DNA of 19,182 nucleotides, taken from positions 1-19,182 of the forward strand of contig JAIRNQ010000190.1 of assembly GCA_031257955.1 (NCBI GenBank), written 5' to 3'. Shown here piece by piece: positions 1 to 6,529 of this stretch; the first letter of the stretch is position 1; each line of letters begins with the position of its first letter. The notes below the pieces were generated by a model. The model was not told where the DNA came from. It made no database searches and saw only the letters and a program-made list of their open reading frames with translations. A program made the position numbers and the translations under genes. Origin of the DNA: Deltaproteobacteria bacterium (lineage in GTDB: Bacteria; Desulfobacterota; Desulfarculia; Adiutricales; Adiutricaceae).

Positions 1-562
1 GGTGGAGTTGGAGGCCTTCCAAACCGGCTATATGGTGAGCGTCAAGCCAATTGACACAAGCCCGATCACTGCCGGGAGCAATTAGACATGGTGAGCGTCA
101 AGCCAATTGACACAAGCCCGATCACTGCCGGGAGCAATTAGACATGGTGAGCGTCAAGCCAATTGACACAAGCCCGATCACTGCCGGGAGCAATTAGACT
201 ATGTAGGACCGAGGCGAAAATAACTTTTTCTACAGAAAAATCAAATTTTCTTCAAATTAAGGCTTTATTGATTACTTTATCAATTTTTAAATAATCCCAA
301 ATATGCCTTAAAACTATGCTTGGACCAATTATATAAGATACTAATTTTGTATATCGTTGGCTGTTGATTCTGTAAGGCATAATATTTTATCCGAATATTT
401 TTCCAATGCCAATATCATTGAATCAACGACACCCGTTTCCATGGCCTTTTCGAATTGGCCAAAGTTAAGGATTATCTTTTGTCTGACTTTTCCCTCTACT
501 CGACGGTTTTCCACTAAAAGGAGATAGGTCCGTTTCTTGACTGTCGAAAGCCGCAAAAACAT
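1..562 (-). pseudogene. IS1634-type transposase remnant, 5' part, disrupted
   Basis: This is a decayed transposase N-terminal region on the minus strand. The ATG at 562-560 has a GGAGG ribosome site 7 bases upstream and opens a 73-residue frame (starting MFLRLSTVKKRTYLLLVENR) that stops at 343-341. This is the usual opening of IS1634-family (IS4-like DDE) transposases. Similarity then continues in another frame from about 350: IGPSIVLRHIWDYLKIDKV, an in-frame TGA at 254-252, FSVEKVIFASVLHS, then LIAPGSDRACVNWLDAHH, and finally IAGLEGLQLH at 31-1, running off the window. Both IGPSIVLRHIW and APGSDR resemble family landmarks. A 56-bp segment is present three times, and the first extra copy creates an immediate TAA at 140-138. 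With one copy the frame would join cleanly to the final segment. About 170 of the usual 500-600 residues are visible. The family call rests on remembered consensus, not on a search. Confidence 0.8.
32..199. repeat. Three identical tandem copies of a 56-bp unit
   Basis: Units start at 32, 88 and 144, and all three are identical over 56 bp. The unit lies inside the transposase remnant. On the minus strand one copy encodes LIAPGSDRACVNWLDAHH. Because 56 is not a multiple of three, each extra copy shifts the frame. The sequence outside the array (31-1 and 200 upwards) joins in frame if only one copy is kept, so the ancestral gene had one copy. Perfect identity means recent expansion, or an assembly artefact near a contig end. 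Confidence 0.97.
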
Positions 563-873
563 GGGGAAGCCTCCATCTGTTTTGTCGCGCCATGGCTTTT
601 CATAGATTATACCGTAATAAAAGGCATTATTAAGAAAAAAGTTCAATATGGTTGCACCACGCTCAACGGCCGCTAAAAAAAGAACTGCTATTTCAATATA
701 TTATATAACTAGGAGGGTCGATTTTTCCCCCCTTACTGTCCAAAACCGGTTATAGAGCCATGAGGTAGTTTTTTTAGCGAGAAAACATGTCGCGAGAGCC
801 TATTCGCACACTCCCGAAAAACCCGGCAACCTACGAATAACATTCTAAAAATAAGTTTGTATTTTCAAAATCA
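563..873. other. AT-rich gap between two mobile-element remnants
   Basis: No convincing gene is seen on either strand. The outer end of the IS1634-like element should lie here, but I could not identify a terminal inverted repeat or target duplication. A TATAAT-like run sits on the minus strand near 690-710, upstream of the transposase remnant, and may be its old promoter; this is weak. Confidence 0.4.
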
Positions 874-1380
874 TTATGCTACTCTGGCTATAGTTTGCCG
901 AGCCATGAAGTCTATTTCCTGGATGGCCGCCCGCTTGGTATCCGGGCAGAGGTGGGCGTAACGCTTGGTCATCAATTTTTATCTCGCCTATAGGTATGTC
1001 GGCGAAGAGCGGAGCGATATGATTCCGGTAACGACCGCGCCCGTCCTGGGTAGGGGACAGGTTCGGCAGCCATTTTTCGTCATAAATTTCCAGGCCCGGT
1101 TAAAAGTCAGTTCTGCCGTTGCTTCGGATTTTTTGGACGGGAGGACAAGATCGCCGCGCCGGATGGCCTGAATCCGTTCGGCGTGAATATGGGAAGCCGT
1201 TTGGGCGGTATATCCCTCCGATTTCCAGCCGACCTTTTACCATATCTTTTTGCCGTTGTGGCGATAAATAATATAGTAACAAACATCAATCTTGCCGTCG
1301 CGATGCTTGCGGCGGGTATCGGAACTGCGCTGATAGACATTCTGGTATTTAGCGTTTTCCATCTTGTCGTTAGTGGCCAT
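874..1380 (-). pseudogene. Phage-type tyrosine integrase remnant, internally deleted
   Basis: The minus-strand ATG at 1380-1378 has a GGGAGG ribosome site 7 bases upstream. It begins MATNDKMENAKYQNVYQR and continues through KIDVCYYIIYRHNGKKIW to a TAA at 1239-1237. Reading on in the same frame gives KVGWKSEGYTAQTASHIHAE and then RRGDLVLPSKK. The expected codon after IW would be GAA, so TAA looks like a G-to-T nonsense change. A single base is missing near 1089/1090, after which another frame continues with EIYDEKWLPNLSP and HIAPLFADIPIGEIKIDD. At about 965-973 the text jumps to a C-terminal RYAHLCPDTKRAAI segment that ends at 876-874. That segment resembles the catalytic-tyrosine motif of tyrosine recombinases. 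The central catalytic domain, with the Arg-His-Arg residues, is gone. The product is certainly non-functional as sequenced. Confidence 0.85.
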
Positions 1381-1439
1381 GTTTTCGCCTCCCTTTTCAG
1401 CGATCAAACCATCCCAAATCGCTTCTTTTATTGGTATTT

Positions 1440-1489
1440 TTTCTACCACATTTCTACCGGTCTATCACTTTTTCTACCATATTTCTACC
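1440..1489 (-). repeat. Four GGTAGAAA boxes in two pairs upstream of the integrase remnant
   Basis: Read on the minus strand, GGTAGAAA occurs at 1489-1482, 1478-1471, 1458-1451 and 1447-1440. Starts are 11, 20 and 11 bp apart, giving two pairs with one helical turn between members. The array lies 60-110 bp upstream of the integrase start. This layout suits cooperative protein binding, such as an integrase arm-type site, an excisionase site or an operator. Which of these is unknown. Confidence 0.6.
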
Positions 1490-1608
1490 AGTCAGTACGA
1501 AATCATGCAAACTCCTGCAACATTGTCTCTACAAAATCACCTAAAAATTTACAATATTGTCATGCCATGCAACTCTGCGCAAAATCTGGCAACAACCTCG
1601 GAAAGTCA

Positions 1609-1630
1609 TTCAAATCCCGTTTCGGCTCCA
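1609..1630 (+). other. tRNA 3'-end-like fragment, possible attachment site relic
   Basis: The 22 bases contain a T-loop-like TTCAAAT followed by CCCGT, TTCGGCT and CCA, as at the 3' end of a tRNA such as tRNA-Thr. The 5' side of the T-stem does not pair and the acceptor strand is one base short, so this is no functional tRNA. It lies about 230 bp from an integrase remnant, and such integrases commonly use tRNA 3' ends as att sites. A chance match cannot be excluded. Confidence 0.3.
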
Positions 1631-1813
1631 ATCAAAATATCGCCGCCGAACCGGCGCCCAAGCCCTGGCCAACGGCCGAGCAGCGGGCCTTGTCTATACC
1701 CGGCCATGGTTACGGTTCGACGCCCCGACCCGCGAGGCCTTCAGGTTAACGCCTGAGGTCCTTTCGTTTAACCCTCACAATCACCCCACGGGCCCCGGAA
1801 GACCGCCTTTGGG

Positions 1814-1840
1814 AAAAACCCCGCTATTACCCTAGCGGGG
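1814..1840 (-). terminator. Rho-independent terminator-like hairpin, minus strand
   Basis: Arms CCCCGCTA (1819-1826) and TAGCGGGG (1833-1840) enclose a 6-base loop. On the minus strand the stem is followed directly by five Ts (1818-1814). No intact minus-strand gene lies upstream, so it may be left from a lost gene. Confidence 0.6.
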
Positions 1841-2000
1841 TCACCCAATCAGGCCCCCTACGGGGCGCCTAGGGCCGTTTATGGGCCCTCTCCGAGAGGC
1901 ATGGTAAGACGCCTGCCCCCGTCTCCGACGGTGGCCCCGACAGTAACCCTATCCGCGGCGACGCCGGCGACGGCGTGGCCGTCAGCGCAATGGAAAGGCC

Positions 2001-2477
2001 ATGCCCGCCTCCCCCTTACCCGACGACGGTGTTTACGTAAACGACTTGGCCATGAAGGCCGTGACCGCCTTCAAGGACGGTTGTGACTGTGAGACCTCGA
2101 TCGTGGCCGTATTTGACGATTATTTGGGGATCAAGATCCTCGATGGCCTCGAGCCCCAGAACCGGCGCACGGGCCTGGGCTTCCAGGTCCCCTGCGGGGC
2201 CATCATGGGGGCCAAACGGGTCCTGGCCGTGGCCCTGGAAAACGACCCGAAGCTCCCGGAACTTTTACGCGGCTTGGAAAATCTCTTCGCCCGCAAGCAC
2301 AAGGGCACCACCTGCCAGTACCTGACCGCCCGGGTCAAATGGGGCGAGCACCGCCGCCACTGCGGCAAATACGTCTACTCCGCCGTCGAGTACCTCTGTC
2401 TCCTCCTGGAGACCAGATTGGCCCAAAAGCTGGAAGACGAGATCAAATCCAACGATCCCACGGCCACCAGACACTGA
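2001..2477 (+). CDS. C_GCAxxG_C_C-type cysteine-cluster protein
   Basis: The predicted protein is 158 residues long and resembles the C_GCAxxG_C_C family of putative redox-active or metal-binding proteins, common in anaerobes and often of unknown substrate. Visible motifs are GCDCETSIV at residues 27-35, PCGAIMGAK at 64-72 (the GCAxxG-like core), TTCQYLT with Cys105, and RRHCGKY with Cys121. A further cysteine lies at 133. There is no signal peptide or membrane segment, so it is probably cytoplasmic. The start is uncertain: a GGAAAGG sits only two bases before the ATG at 2001, and an in-frame ATG follows at 2052. Upstream in-frame sequence is a run of arginines, so the gene cannot begin much earlier. 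It is followed by 270 bp without a gene and then a ModC-like gene. The family assignment is fairly secure; the function is not known. Confidence 0.7.
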   Translation: MPASPLPDDGVYVNDLAMKAVTAFKDGCDCETSIVAVFDDYLGIKILDGLEPQNRRTGLGFQVPCGAIMGAKRVLAVALENDPKLPELLRGLENLFARKHKGTTCQYLTARVKWGEHRRHCGKYVYSAVEYLCLLLETRLAQKLEDEIKSNDPTATRH

Positions 2478-2521
2478 TCGTCCAAGCGCCGCCTTACGGG
2501 CCCGCCAGGCTTGGCCCGCAA

Positions 2522-2552
2522 GGCCCAGGCCCTTGGGCCAGGGGCCTGGGCC
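2522..2552. repeat. Perfect 11-bp inverted repeat after the cysteine-cluster gene
   Basis: GGCCCAGGCCC at 2522-2532 pairs perfectly with GGGCCTGGGCC at 2542-2552 across a 9-base loop. It starts 45 bp after the stop codon. There is no U-tract, so it is not a classical terminator. It may be a 3'-end stabilising hairpin. Confidence 0.55.
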
Positions 2553-2673
2553 CGGAACTCCAAACTCCTCCCCTCTTACCGTCCCGCCCAAAACGTTTTG
2601 CCGACCATAATGGCCGACCCGTCCCCCGGCTTGGCCCGGCCAAGCCGATAAAATCCAAGCGCGATCTTACGCG

Positions 2674-2703
2674 TTGCAACTCACAGCAAAAATAGGCTAT
2701 AGT
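2674..2703 (+). promoter_or_regulatory. Candidate sigma-70 promoter for the ModC-like gene
   Basis: A -35-like TTGCAA (2674-2679) and a -10-like TATAGT (2698-2703) are 18 bp apart. The -10 differs from consensus at one position and the -35 at two. Transcription would start near 2710, leaving a leader of about 40 bases before the ATG at 2751. Confidence 0.5.
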
Positions 2704-2750
2704 AATATCGCTCCGCGTTATTTGCCCCTTTGGGACGAAAGTTTATCGGA

Positions 2751-3446
2751 ATGACCATAGACGCCAAGCTGGAATTAAGCTTCGACACTCCCAATAAAGG
2801 CCCGCGGTTAGATTTTAAGTTTGACGTCTCCCTGCCCGGCCAGGGCATCACCGTCATAACCGGCCCTTCCGGGGCCGGCAAAACGACTTTTTTGCGTTGC
2901 CTGGCCGGCCTGACCAGGGCCCAAGGCTACGTCTCCGTTAACGGCAGCGTCTGGCAGGAAGGGGATTTTTTCTTGCCTACCCATAGGCGGCCCTTGGGTT
3001 ACGTCTTTCAGGACGGGGCCCTGTTCCCGCACCTGACGGTCAAGAAAAACTTGGAGTACGGGGCCAAAAGGGCCCACAAGAGAATGAAAAATCCCCGCTC
3101 GGTGGACATGGACAATTTCATCGAGATTCTGGGCATCGGCCACCTGATGGACCGCAAGCCCGAAAACCTCTCCGGCGGCGAACGCCAGAGGGCGGCCCTG
3201 GCCAGGGCCTTGGCCTCCAGGCCGGAGATCCTCTTTCTGGACGAGCCGCTTAGCGCCTTGGATCAGGAACGCAAAAACGAGATTATGCCTTACCTGAAGA
3301 GCCTCAAAAGCTTGGATCTGCCCATAGTTTACGTCTGCCACTCGCAGGACGAGATAGACCACTTGGCCGGCACGGTCATCTTTATCGAGGGACCCGGAAA
3401 GCCCCTCATGGCCAAGGCCCGTTTCGCCGAAGGCCGCCTCTTTTAA
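2751..3446 (+). CDS. ModC-like ABC transporter ATPase, no TOBE domain
   Basis: This 231-residue ABC ATPase would power uptake of an oxyanion such as molybdate or tungstate at the inner membrane. In order it has Walker A GPSGAGKT (38-45), a Q-loop GYVFQDGALFPH with Gln87, the signature LSGGERQRAALARAL (140-154), Walker B ILFLDEP ending in Glu165, the D-loop SALD, and the H-loop His197. The RRPLGYVFQDGALFPHLTV stretch is characteristic of ModC. Full ModC proteins have about 350 residues with a C-terminal TOBE/Mop molybdate-binding domain; this one ends right after the ATPase domain. A TTG at 2730 gives a 7-residue extension. I prefer the ATG at 2751 because family members begin close to it, though its ribosome site is weak. 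No permease or binding-protein gene lies beside it, so the substrate is inferred. Related short ATPases for other substrates remain possible. Confidence 0.75.
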   Translation: MTIDAKLELSFDTPNKGPRLDFKFDVSLPGQGITVITGPSGAGKTTFLRCLAGLTRAQGYVSVNGSVWQEGDFFLPTHRRPLGYVFQDGALFPHLTVKKNLEYGAKRAHKRMKNPRSVDMDNFIEILGIGHLMDRKPENLSGGERQRAALARALASRPEILFLDEPLSALDQERKNEIMPYLKSLKSLDLPIVYVCHSQDEIDHLAGTVIFIEGPGKPLMAKARFAEGRLF

Positions 3447-3453
3447 GCCCTTG

Positions 3454-3517
3454 GCCCTGGGGCCGGCCCCAGGGCGGGACAAACCGGACAAGGCTGGCCA
3501 GGGCCGACTTGGCCCTG
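3454..3517. repeat. Perfect 22-bp palindrome plus a second inverted repeat
   Basis: A perfect 22-bp palindrome lies at 3454-3475, eight bases after the ModC-like stop, with arms GCCCTGGGGCC and GGCCCCAGGGC and no loop. A second inverted repeat follows, CAGGGCC (3499-3505) with GGCCCTG (3511-3517). No U-tract follows either. They may act as transcript-end structures or protein sites. Confidence 0.55.
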
Positions 3518-3569
3518 AACGCCCGATCGCTTACCCTATCCGTTGAAAGGATTCTTTTGGTTCTCTTTG

Positions 3570-4610
3570 ATGGAGTTAACAAAATTAATAAACTCTTTGC
3601 TCGCCAAGTACAGCATAACAGAGCACTTCAAAAAAGGGGCCGATTCTTATTTAAGCAAAGACGTAAACACTAATTTAATTGACAGCTATATCCTCTTTAA
3701 GCAAGCCTCCGACGCCGGTGACGCCGGGGCCCTTTACGTCCAAAGCCACATGCTGGCCCTGGGCGAGGGTACCTCCGCCAACCGGACCAAGGCTTTCGAG
3801 ATGCTAAACGAGGTGGCCAACGCCGGGCTGGTCGAGGCCCATTATGACATGGCCATTTGTTTCCTCTTTGGCGTCAACAGCATCGACGCCTTGGTCCAAC
3901 GCCAGAACGACAATTGGCTTAAGCTGCCCTATCTTTGGGTCGCCCCGCCCTCCAAGGTTCCCAAACAGACCAAGGCGTCCTGGCCCGGCGCCGAGCGCAA
4001 GAACCGCCTGGGCTTGAGGGAGCCGCTGATCCGCTCCGAACCGCCGCCGGTGGTTTGCCAAGTGAGCGCTTGGGACGCCCCCATCAGGGAACGGGGCTGG
4101 TTCCGGGTTCCCGGCTTCGGCAGGAACCACTTATCCCTAATCATGGGCTACGGCAACGACAACGACAAAGGGGCGGCCCTGGCCCGTTTACGCCTGGCCT
4201 CCGATCTCGGATTGTCGGCGGCCAAAGCCCTTTTGGGCGCCTATCTGTACCATACCGGCGAGGATCCCGCCGAGGGTTACAAGCTTCTGCTTTCGGCCTC
4301 CGATGAGGGCGACGTCGAGGCTTCGATGTGCATGGGGTACCTAAAAAAGTACGCCATCGACGACCCCAAGGCCTACCACGAATCGATGGATTATTTCCGC
4401 TTGGCCATGGAAAAAGACGACATTGAGGGAATAATCAGTTACTACACTGAGGAAATTAACCACTTCAAAAGGCCCCTGGATCAGGAAGCCGCCCTCGGAA
4501 AAATCGCCTTGCCGGCCAAACTGGGCTTCCGCTCGGCCAGACACCTTCTCAAACGGATCCAAGGCGGCGACTCCATCGGCAACCCCTACCAAATCGGCCA
4601 CCAAGGATAA
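3570..4610 (+). CDS. Sel1-like repeat (TPR-type) protein with central insertion
   Basis: The predicted protein has 346 residues and is made of Sel1-like alpha-helical repeats, which generally act as scaffolds for protein-protein contacts. Repeat-like units are visible at about residues 38-100 (SYILFKQASDAGDAGALY and AFEMLNEVANAGLVEAHYDM) and 197-295 (ARLRLASDLGLSAAKALLGA, YKLLLSASDEGDVEASMCMG, SMDYFRLAMEKDDIEG). Between them, at about 105-195, lies a proline- and charge-rich segment (WVAPPSKVPKQTKASWPGAE and following) that does not look like Sel1 repeats. No clear signal peptide is seen. In-frame TTG codons at 3543 and 3567 are alternative starts; an AAAGGA at 3546-3551 favours a start near there, but it is 18 bases from the ATG used here. 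The gene is followed by a strong bidirectional terminator. The partner and role are unknown. Confidence 0.7.
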   Translation: MELTKLINSLLAKYSITEHFKKGADSYLSKDVNTNLIDSYILFKQASDAGDAGALYVQSHMLALGEGTSANRTKAFEMLNEVANAGLVEAHYDMAICFLFGVNSIDALVQRQNDNWLKLPYLWVAPPSKVPKQTKASWPGAERKNRLGLREPLIRSEPPPVVCQVSAWDAPIRERGWFRVPGFGRNHLSLIMGYGNDNDKGAALARLRLASDLGLSAAKALLGAYLYHTGEDPAEGYKLLLSASDEGDVEASMCMGYLKKYAIDDPKAYHESMDYFRLAMEKDDIEGIISYYTEEINHFKRPLDQEAALGKIALPAKLGFRSARHLLKRIQGGDSIGNPYQIGHQG

Positions 4611-4685
4611 TGAAAAACACAAAAAAGTAATGGATATAATGTTTAGTCAATAAAATCCGCCCGGTTCCTTGGCCCTTGCCGGCCC

Positions 4686-4724
4686 AAAAAAAGAAAGCCC
4701 CTATATTTAGGGGCTTTCGTTTTA
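4686..4724. terminator. Bidirectional Rho-independent terminator
   Basis: Arms GAAAGCCCCTA (4693-4703) and TAGGGGCTTTC (4708-4718) pair perfectly over 11 bp with a TATT loop. The plus strand continues GTTTTAT, and the minus strand continues with seven Ts. It serves the convergent Sel1-repeat gene (plus) and HU-like gene (minus). Confidence 0.9.
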
Positions 4725-4743
4725 TCGGGGGGCTTACCCGGCG

Positions 4744-5028
4744 TCAGGGACCGGGGAAGTCGGGTTTTTTGGGGTTGACGATCCCGGTCAGTTTGGGGCT
4801 GGCCCTAAAGACCAAGCCGTACTTTTTTTGGCCGGAGGCTGGATAGTGGCGGGGTATGAAACGGCCAAAACCGCGCAGGGTCACGGGCCGGCCCTTGGCC
4901 AGGGCTTGGCGGGCTTGGGTCAGGATAATGCCCATGGCGTGGGAAACCAGCTCCGGGGGCGCCTGGGGGCACTCGGCGATTAGGCGCTTAAGGATAATCG
5001 ATTGATCCAGTCCCTTGATTGGGGGCAT
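4744..5028 (-). CDS. Divergent HU/IHF-family DNA-binding protein
   Basis: The predicted 94-residue protein matches the HU/IHF family in length and layout. An N-terminal helical half (DQSIILKRLIAECPQAPPEL, then MGIILTQARQALAKGRPVTL) is followed by the conserved turn RGFGRFIPR and a beta region ending FRASPKL. It would bind and bend DNA as a dimer. The DNA-grasping arm is shorter than in canonical HU: the usual GRNPxTGE tip is replaced by YPASGQKKYG. The ATG at 5028-5026 has a GAGG six bases upstream and gives normal HU length. A TTG at 5082 would add 18 proline-rich residues without such a site. It lies 77 bp downstream of sppA on the same strand and ends at a terminator, so it is probably the last gene of the rpsA-sppA operon. 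In E. coli ihfB follows rpsA, which fits this position. Confidence 0.75.
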   Translation of the reverse strand: MPPIKGLDQSIILKRLIAECPQAPPELVSHAMGIILTQARQALAKGRPVTLRGFGRFIPRHYPASGQKKYGLVFRASPKLTGIVNPKKPDFPGP

Positions 5029-5105
5029 GCCGGGCCTCGCGACGGTCTGGGACGGGGGCAAGGCCCGTCCCGGGATACCCAAGCCTGATAGCCCCTAGCG
5101 GGGGC

Positions 5106-6509
5106 TTAAAACAAGCCGGGGCGGTAGATAAACTTCAGGTTGGGGCCGGCTTCCAGGCGGGAGTCGGCCTTGTCCAGAAGGTCCAGGCGAACGCCCAACA
5201 GTTCCTCCAGGAGGCTGACCCGGCCATCGTCGTAGATAACCTCGGCGTCCTGGGACTCGGGGATGCCTCCCAGGACCTTGGCCTTCTCGATGGCCTCTTT
5301 CAGGCCGCCGTATTCGTCGATCATGCCTTGCTTTAAGGCTTCCTGGCCGGTGAAGACCCGTCCGTCGGCGATGGCCCTGACCTGCTCGATTTTAAGTTTG
5401 GGCCTTCCGGCGGCCACGTCGGCCACGAACTGCTCGTAGACCTCCAGGACCATAGACTGCAGGAGGGCCTGTTCTTCGGGTTTCATGGCCCTAAACGGAG
5501 ATCCCATGTCTTTATACTGGCCGCTTTTAATGACCTGGGCCTTAATGCCCAGCTTGTCCATGGCCTGGTCAAACTCGATGGTCTCCATGATGACCCCGAT
5601 GGAGCCGGTAATGGTGCCGGGGTTGGCCATGATGTGGGATCCGGCCACGGCCAAATACAGCCCGCCCGAGGCGGCCACCGAGCCCATGGAGACGACCACG
5701 GGTTTTTTAAATTCCCGAAGGGCCCGATAAAGTTCCTGGCAGGGGGCCACGCCCCCGCCGGGGGAATTGATCCTCAGAACCAGGGCTTTAATCTTGTCGT
5801 TGTCCTCAAAGGACTTGAGGGAGGTGATGGCCCAAGAGGTATCAAAAATTTCCCCCTCGATGACCAAAACGCCCACCCCCGGTTTGGTCAGGGTCGACAA
5901 AGCCGTGGGAGCGGTAAAGGAGAGGTCGGTCATCGAAGCGACGTTATAGCTGCAGCTGCCAATGGCGAAGAGGCCCAAAACCAGGATGACCAGGGGCCAG
6001 CTGAGAAAGGAACGTTTTTTGGGTATATCTTTGGGCGGCGGACCGTACTGGGCCCGGTTAATGGGGTGTTGGCCCGGGGCGCTCCCGGGTCCTCCCCTCA
6101 TGGGCGGCCAGCCCGGCGGCGGTCCCCAAAACGGGGGGCCCTGGGGTGGGACCGGGCCCGGACCGGGGGGCGGGAATTGGCCGGCCCCGTAAGGGGGCGG
6201 AGGGGCTTCGCCGTAATAGCCGGCTTGGGACACGGGCGAGGATTGCCAATACCCGGCAAAGGGTTGCCCCACGGAACCAGCTTGGGCCGGGCCAGCGGCG
6301 TTAGACGCGGGGCCCGTTTCGGGGGCCCAGGGCGGTCCCGCCGGCGGGTTCTGTCGATTTGGCTCGTGGGTGGCGTTGGCGGCGTCCGCCGTGGTGGGTG
6401 AAGGGGGTTGGGGGGTGCCGACCGTTTCGTCGGTTTGTGGGGGGGACTGGTCCCCCCCGCTAAGGGGGCGACCGTCAGGCCCCCACCCTTCGTTGTTGTT
6501 TTGGGACAT
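5106..6509 (-). CDS. sppA: Signal peptide peptidase SppA with long proline-rich N-terminus
   Basis: SppA is a membrane-bound serine protease (family S49) that degrades cleaved signal peptides. The protein has 467 residues: a Pro/Gly/Gln-rich segment at 1-165, a single membrane helix at about 168-188 (WPLVILVLGLFAIGS), and one S49 catalytic domain at about 210-415. The serine nucleophile is Ser281 in SVAASGG, and the general-base lysine is Lys333 in QYKDMGSPFR. Their 52-residue spacing matches single-domain Bacillus-type SppA. RINSPGGG (246-253) is a typical substrate-groove motif. The N-terminal extension has several polyproline stretches, which usually need EF-P for translation, and would lie in the cytoplasm. 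The start has AGGA six bases upstream and lies 20 bp after the rpsA stop, so the two are surely co-transcribed and probably coupled. Confidence 0.9.
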   Translation of the reverse strand: MSQNNNEGWGPDGRPLSGGDQSPPQTDETVGTPQPPSPTTADAANATHEPNRQNPPAGPPWAPETGPASNAAGPAQAGSVGQPFAGYWQSSPVSQAGYYGEAPPPPYGAGQFPPPGPGPVPPQGPPFWGPPPGWPPMRGGPGSAPGQHPINRAQYGPPPKDIPKKRSFLSWPLVILVLGLFAIGSCSYNVASMTDLSFTAPTALSTLTKPGVGVLVIEGEIFDTSWAITSLKSFEDNDKIKALVLRINSPGGGVAPCQELYRALREFKKPVVVSMGSVAASGGLYLAVAGSHIMANPGTITGSIGVIMETIEFDQAMDKLGIKAQVIKSGQYKDMGSPFRAMKPEEQALLQSMVLEVYEQFVADVAAGRPKLKIEQVRAIADGRVFTGQEALKQGMIDEYGGLKEAIEKAKVLGGIPESQDAEVIYDDGRVSLLEELLGVRLDLLDKADSRLEAGPNLKFIYRPGLF

Positions 6510-6529
6510 ATATAGTCCTAATTAATTAA

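Larger units (their letters stand above)
1490..2000. other. Gap between integrase remnant and cysteine-cluster gene
   Basis: Overlapping open frames exist here in several phases, but none has family features or a ribosome site. Upstream of the next gene the in-frame translation is a run of arginines and cannot be protein. The stretch contains a tRNA-3'-end-like segment (1609-1630), a minus-strand terminator (1814-1840) and short inverted repeats around 1851-1870. Base composition shifts from AT-rich to GC-rich near 1620, marking the likely edge of the mobile zone. Confidence 0.5.

Noticed and set aside
2..85. Plus-strand frame ending with a TAG at 83-85 and its repeats
   Set aside because: The minus strand reads as transposase through the same bases; the plus frame is its shadow and is simply repeated by the 56-bp array.
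1690..1740. tRNA gene suggested by a GGTTCGA word near 1711
   Set aside because: No cloverleaf, acceptor stem or CCA end can be built around it.
1183..1756. Long plus-strand frames across the integrase region
   Set aside because: They lie opposite the integrase remnant, have no ribosome site or family motifs, and come from its base pattern.
5090..5106. Hairpin AGCCCC/GGGGCT at the sppA stop as a terminator
   Set aside because: On the transcribed minus strand it is not followed by Ts, and the HU-like gene just downstream needs read-through.
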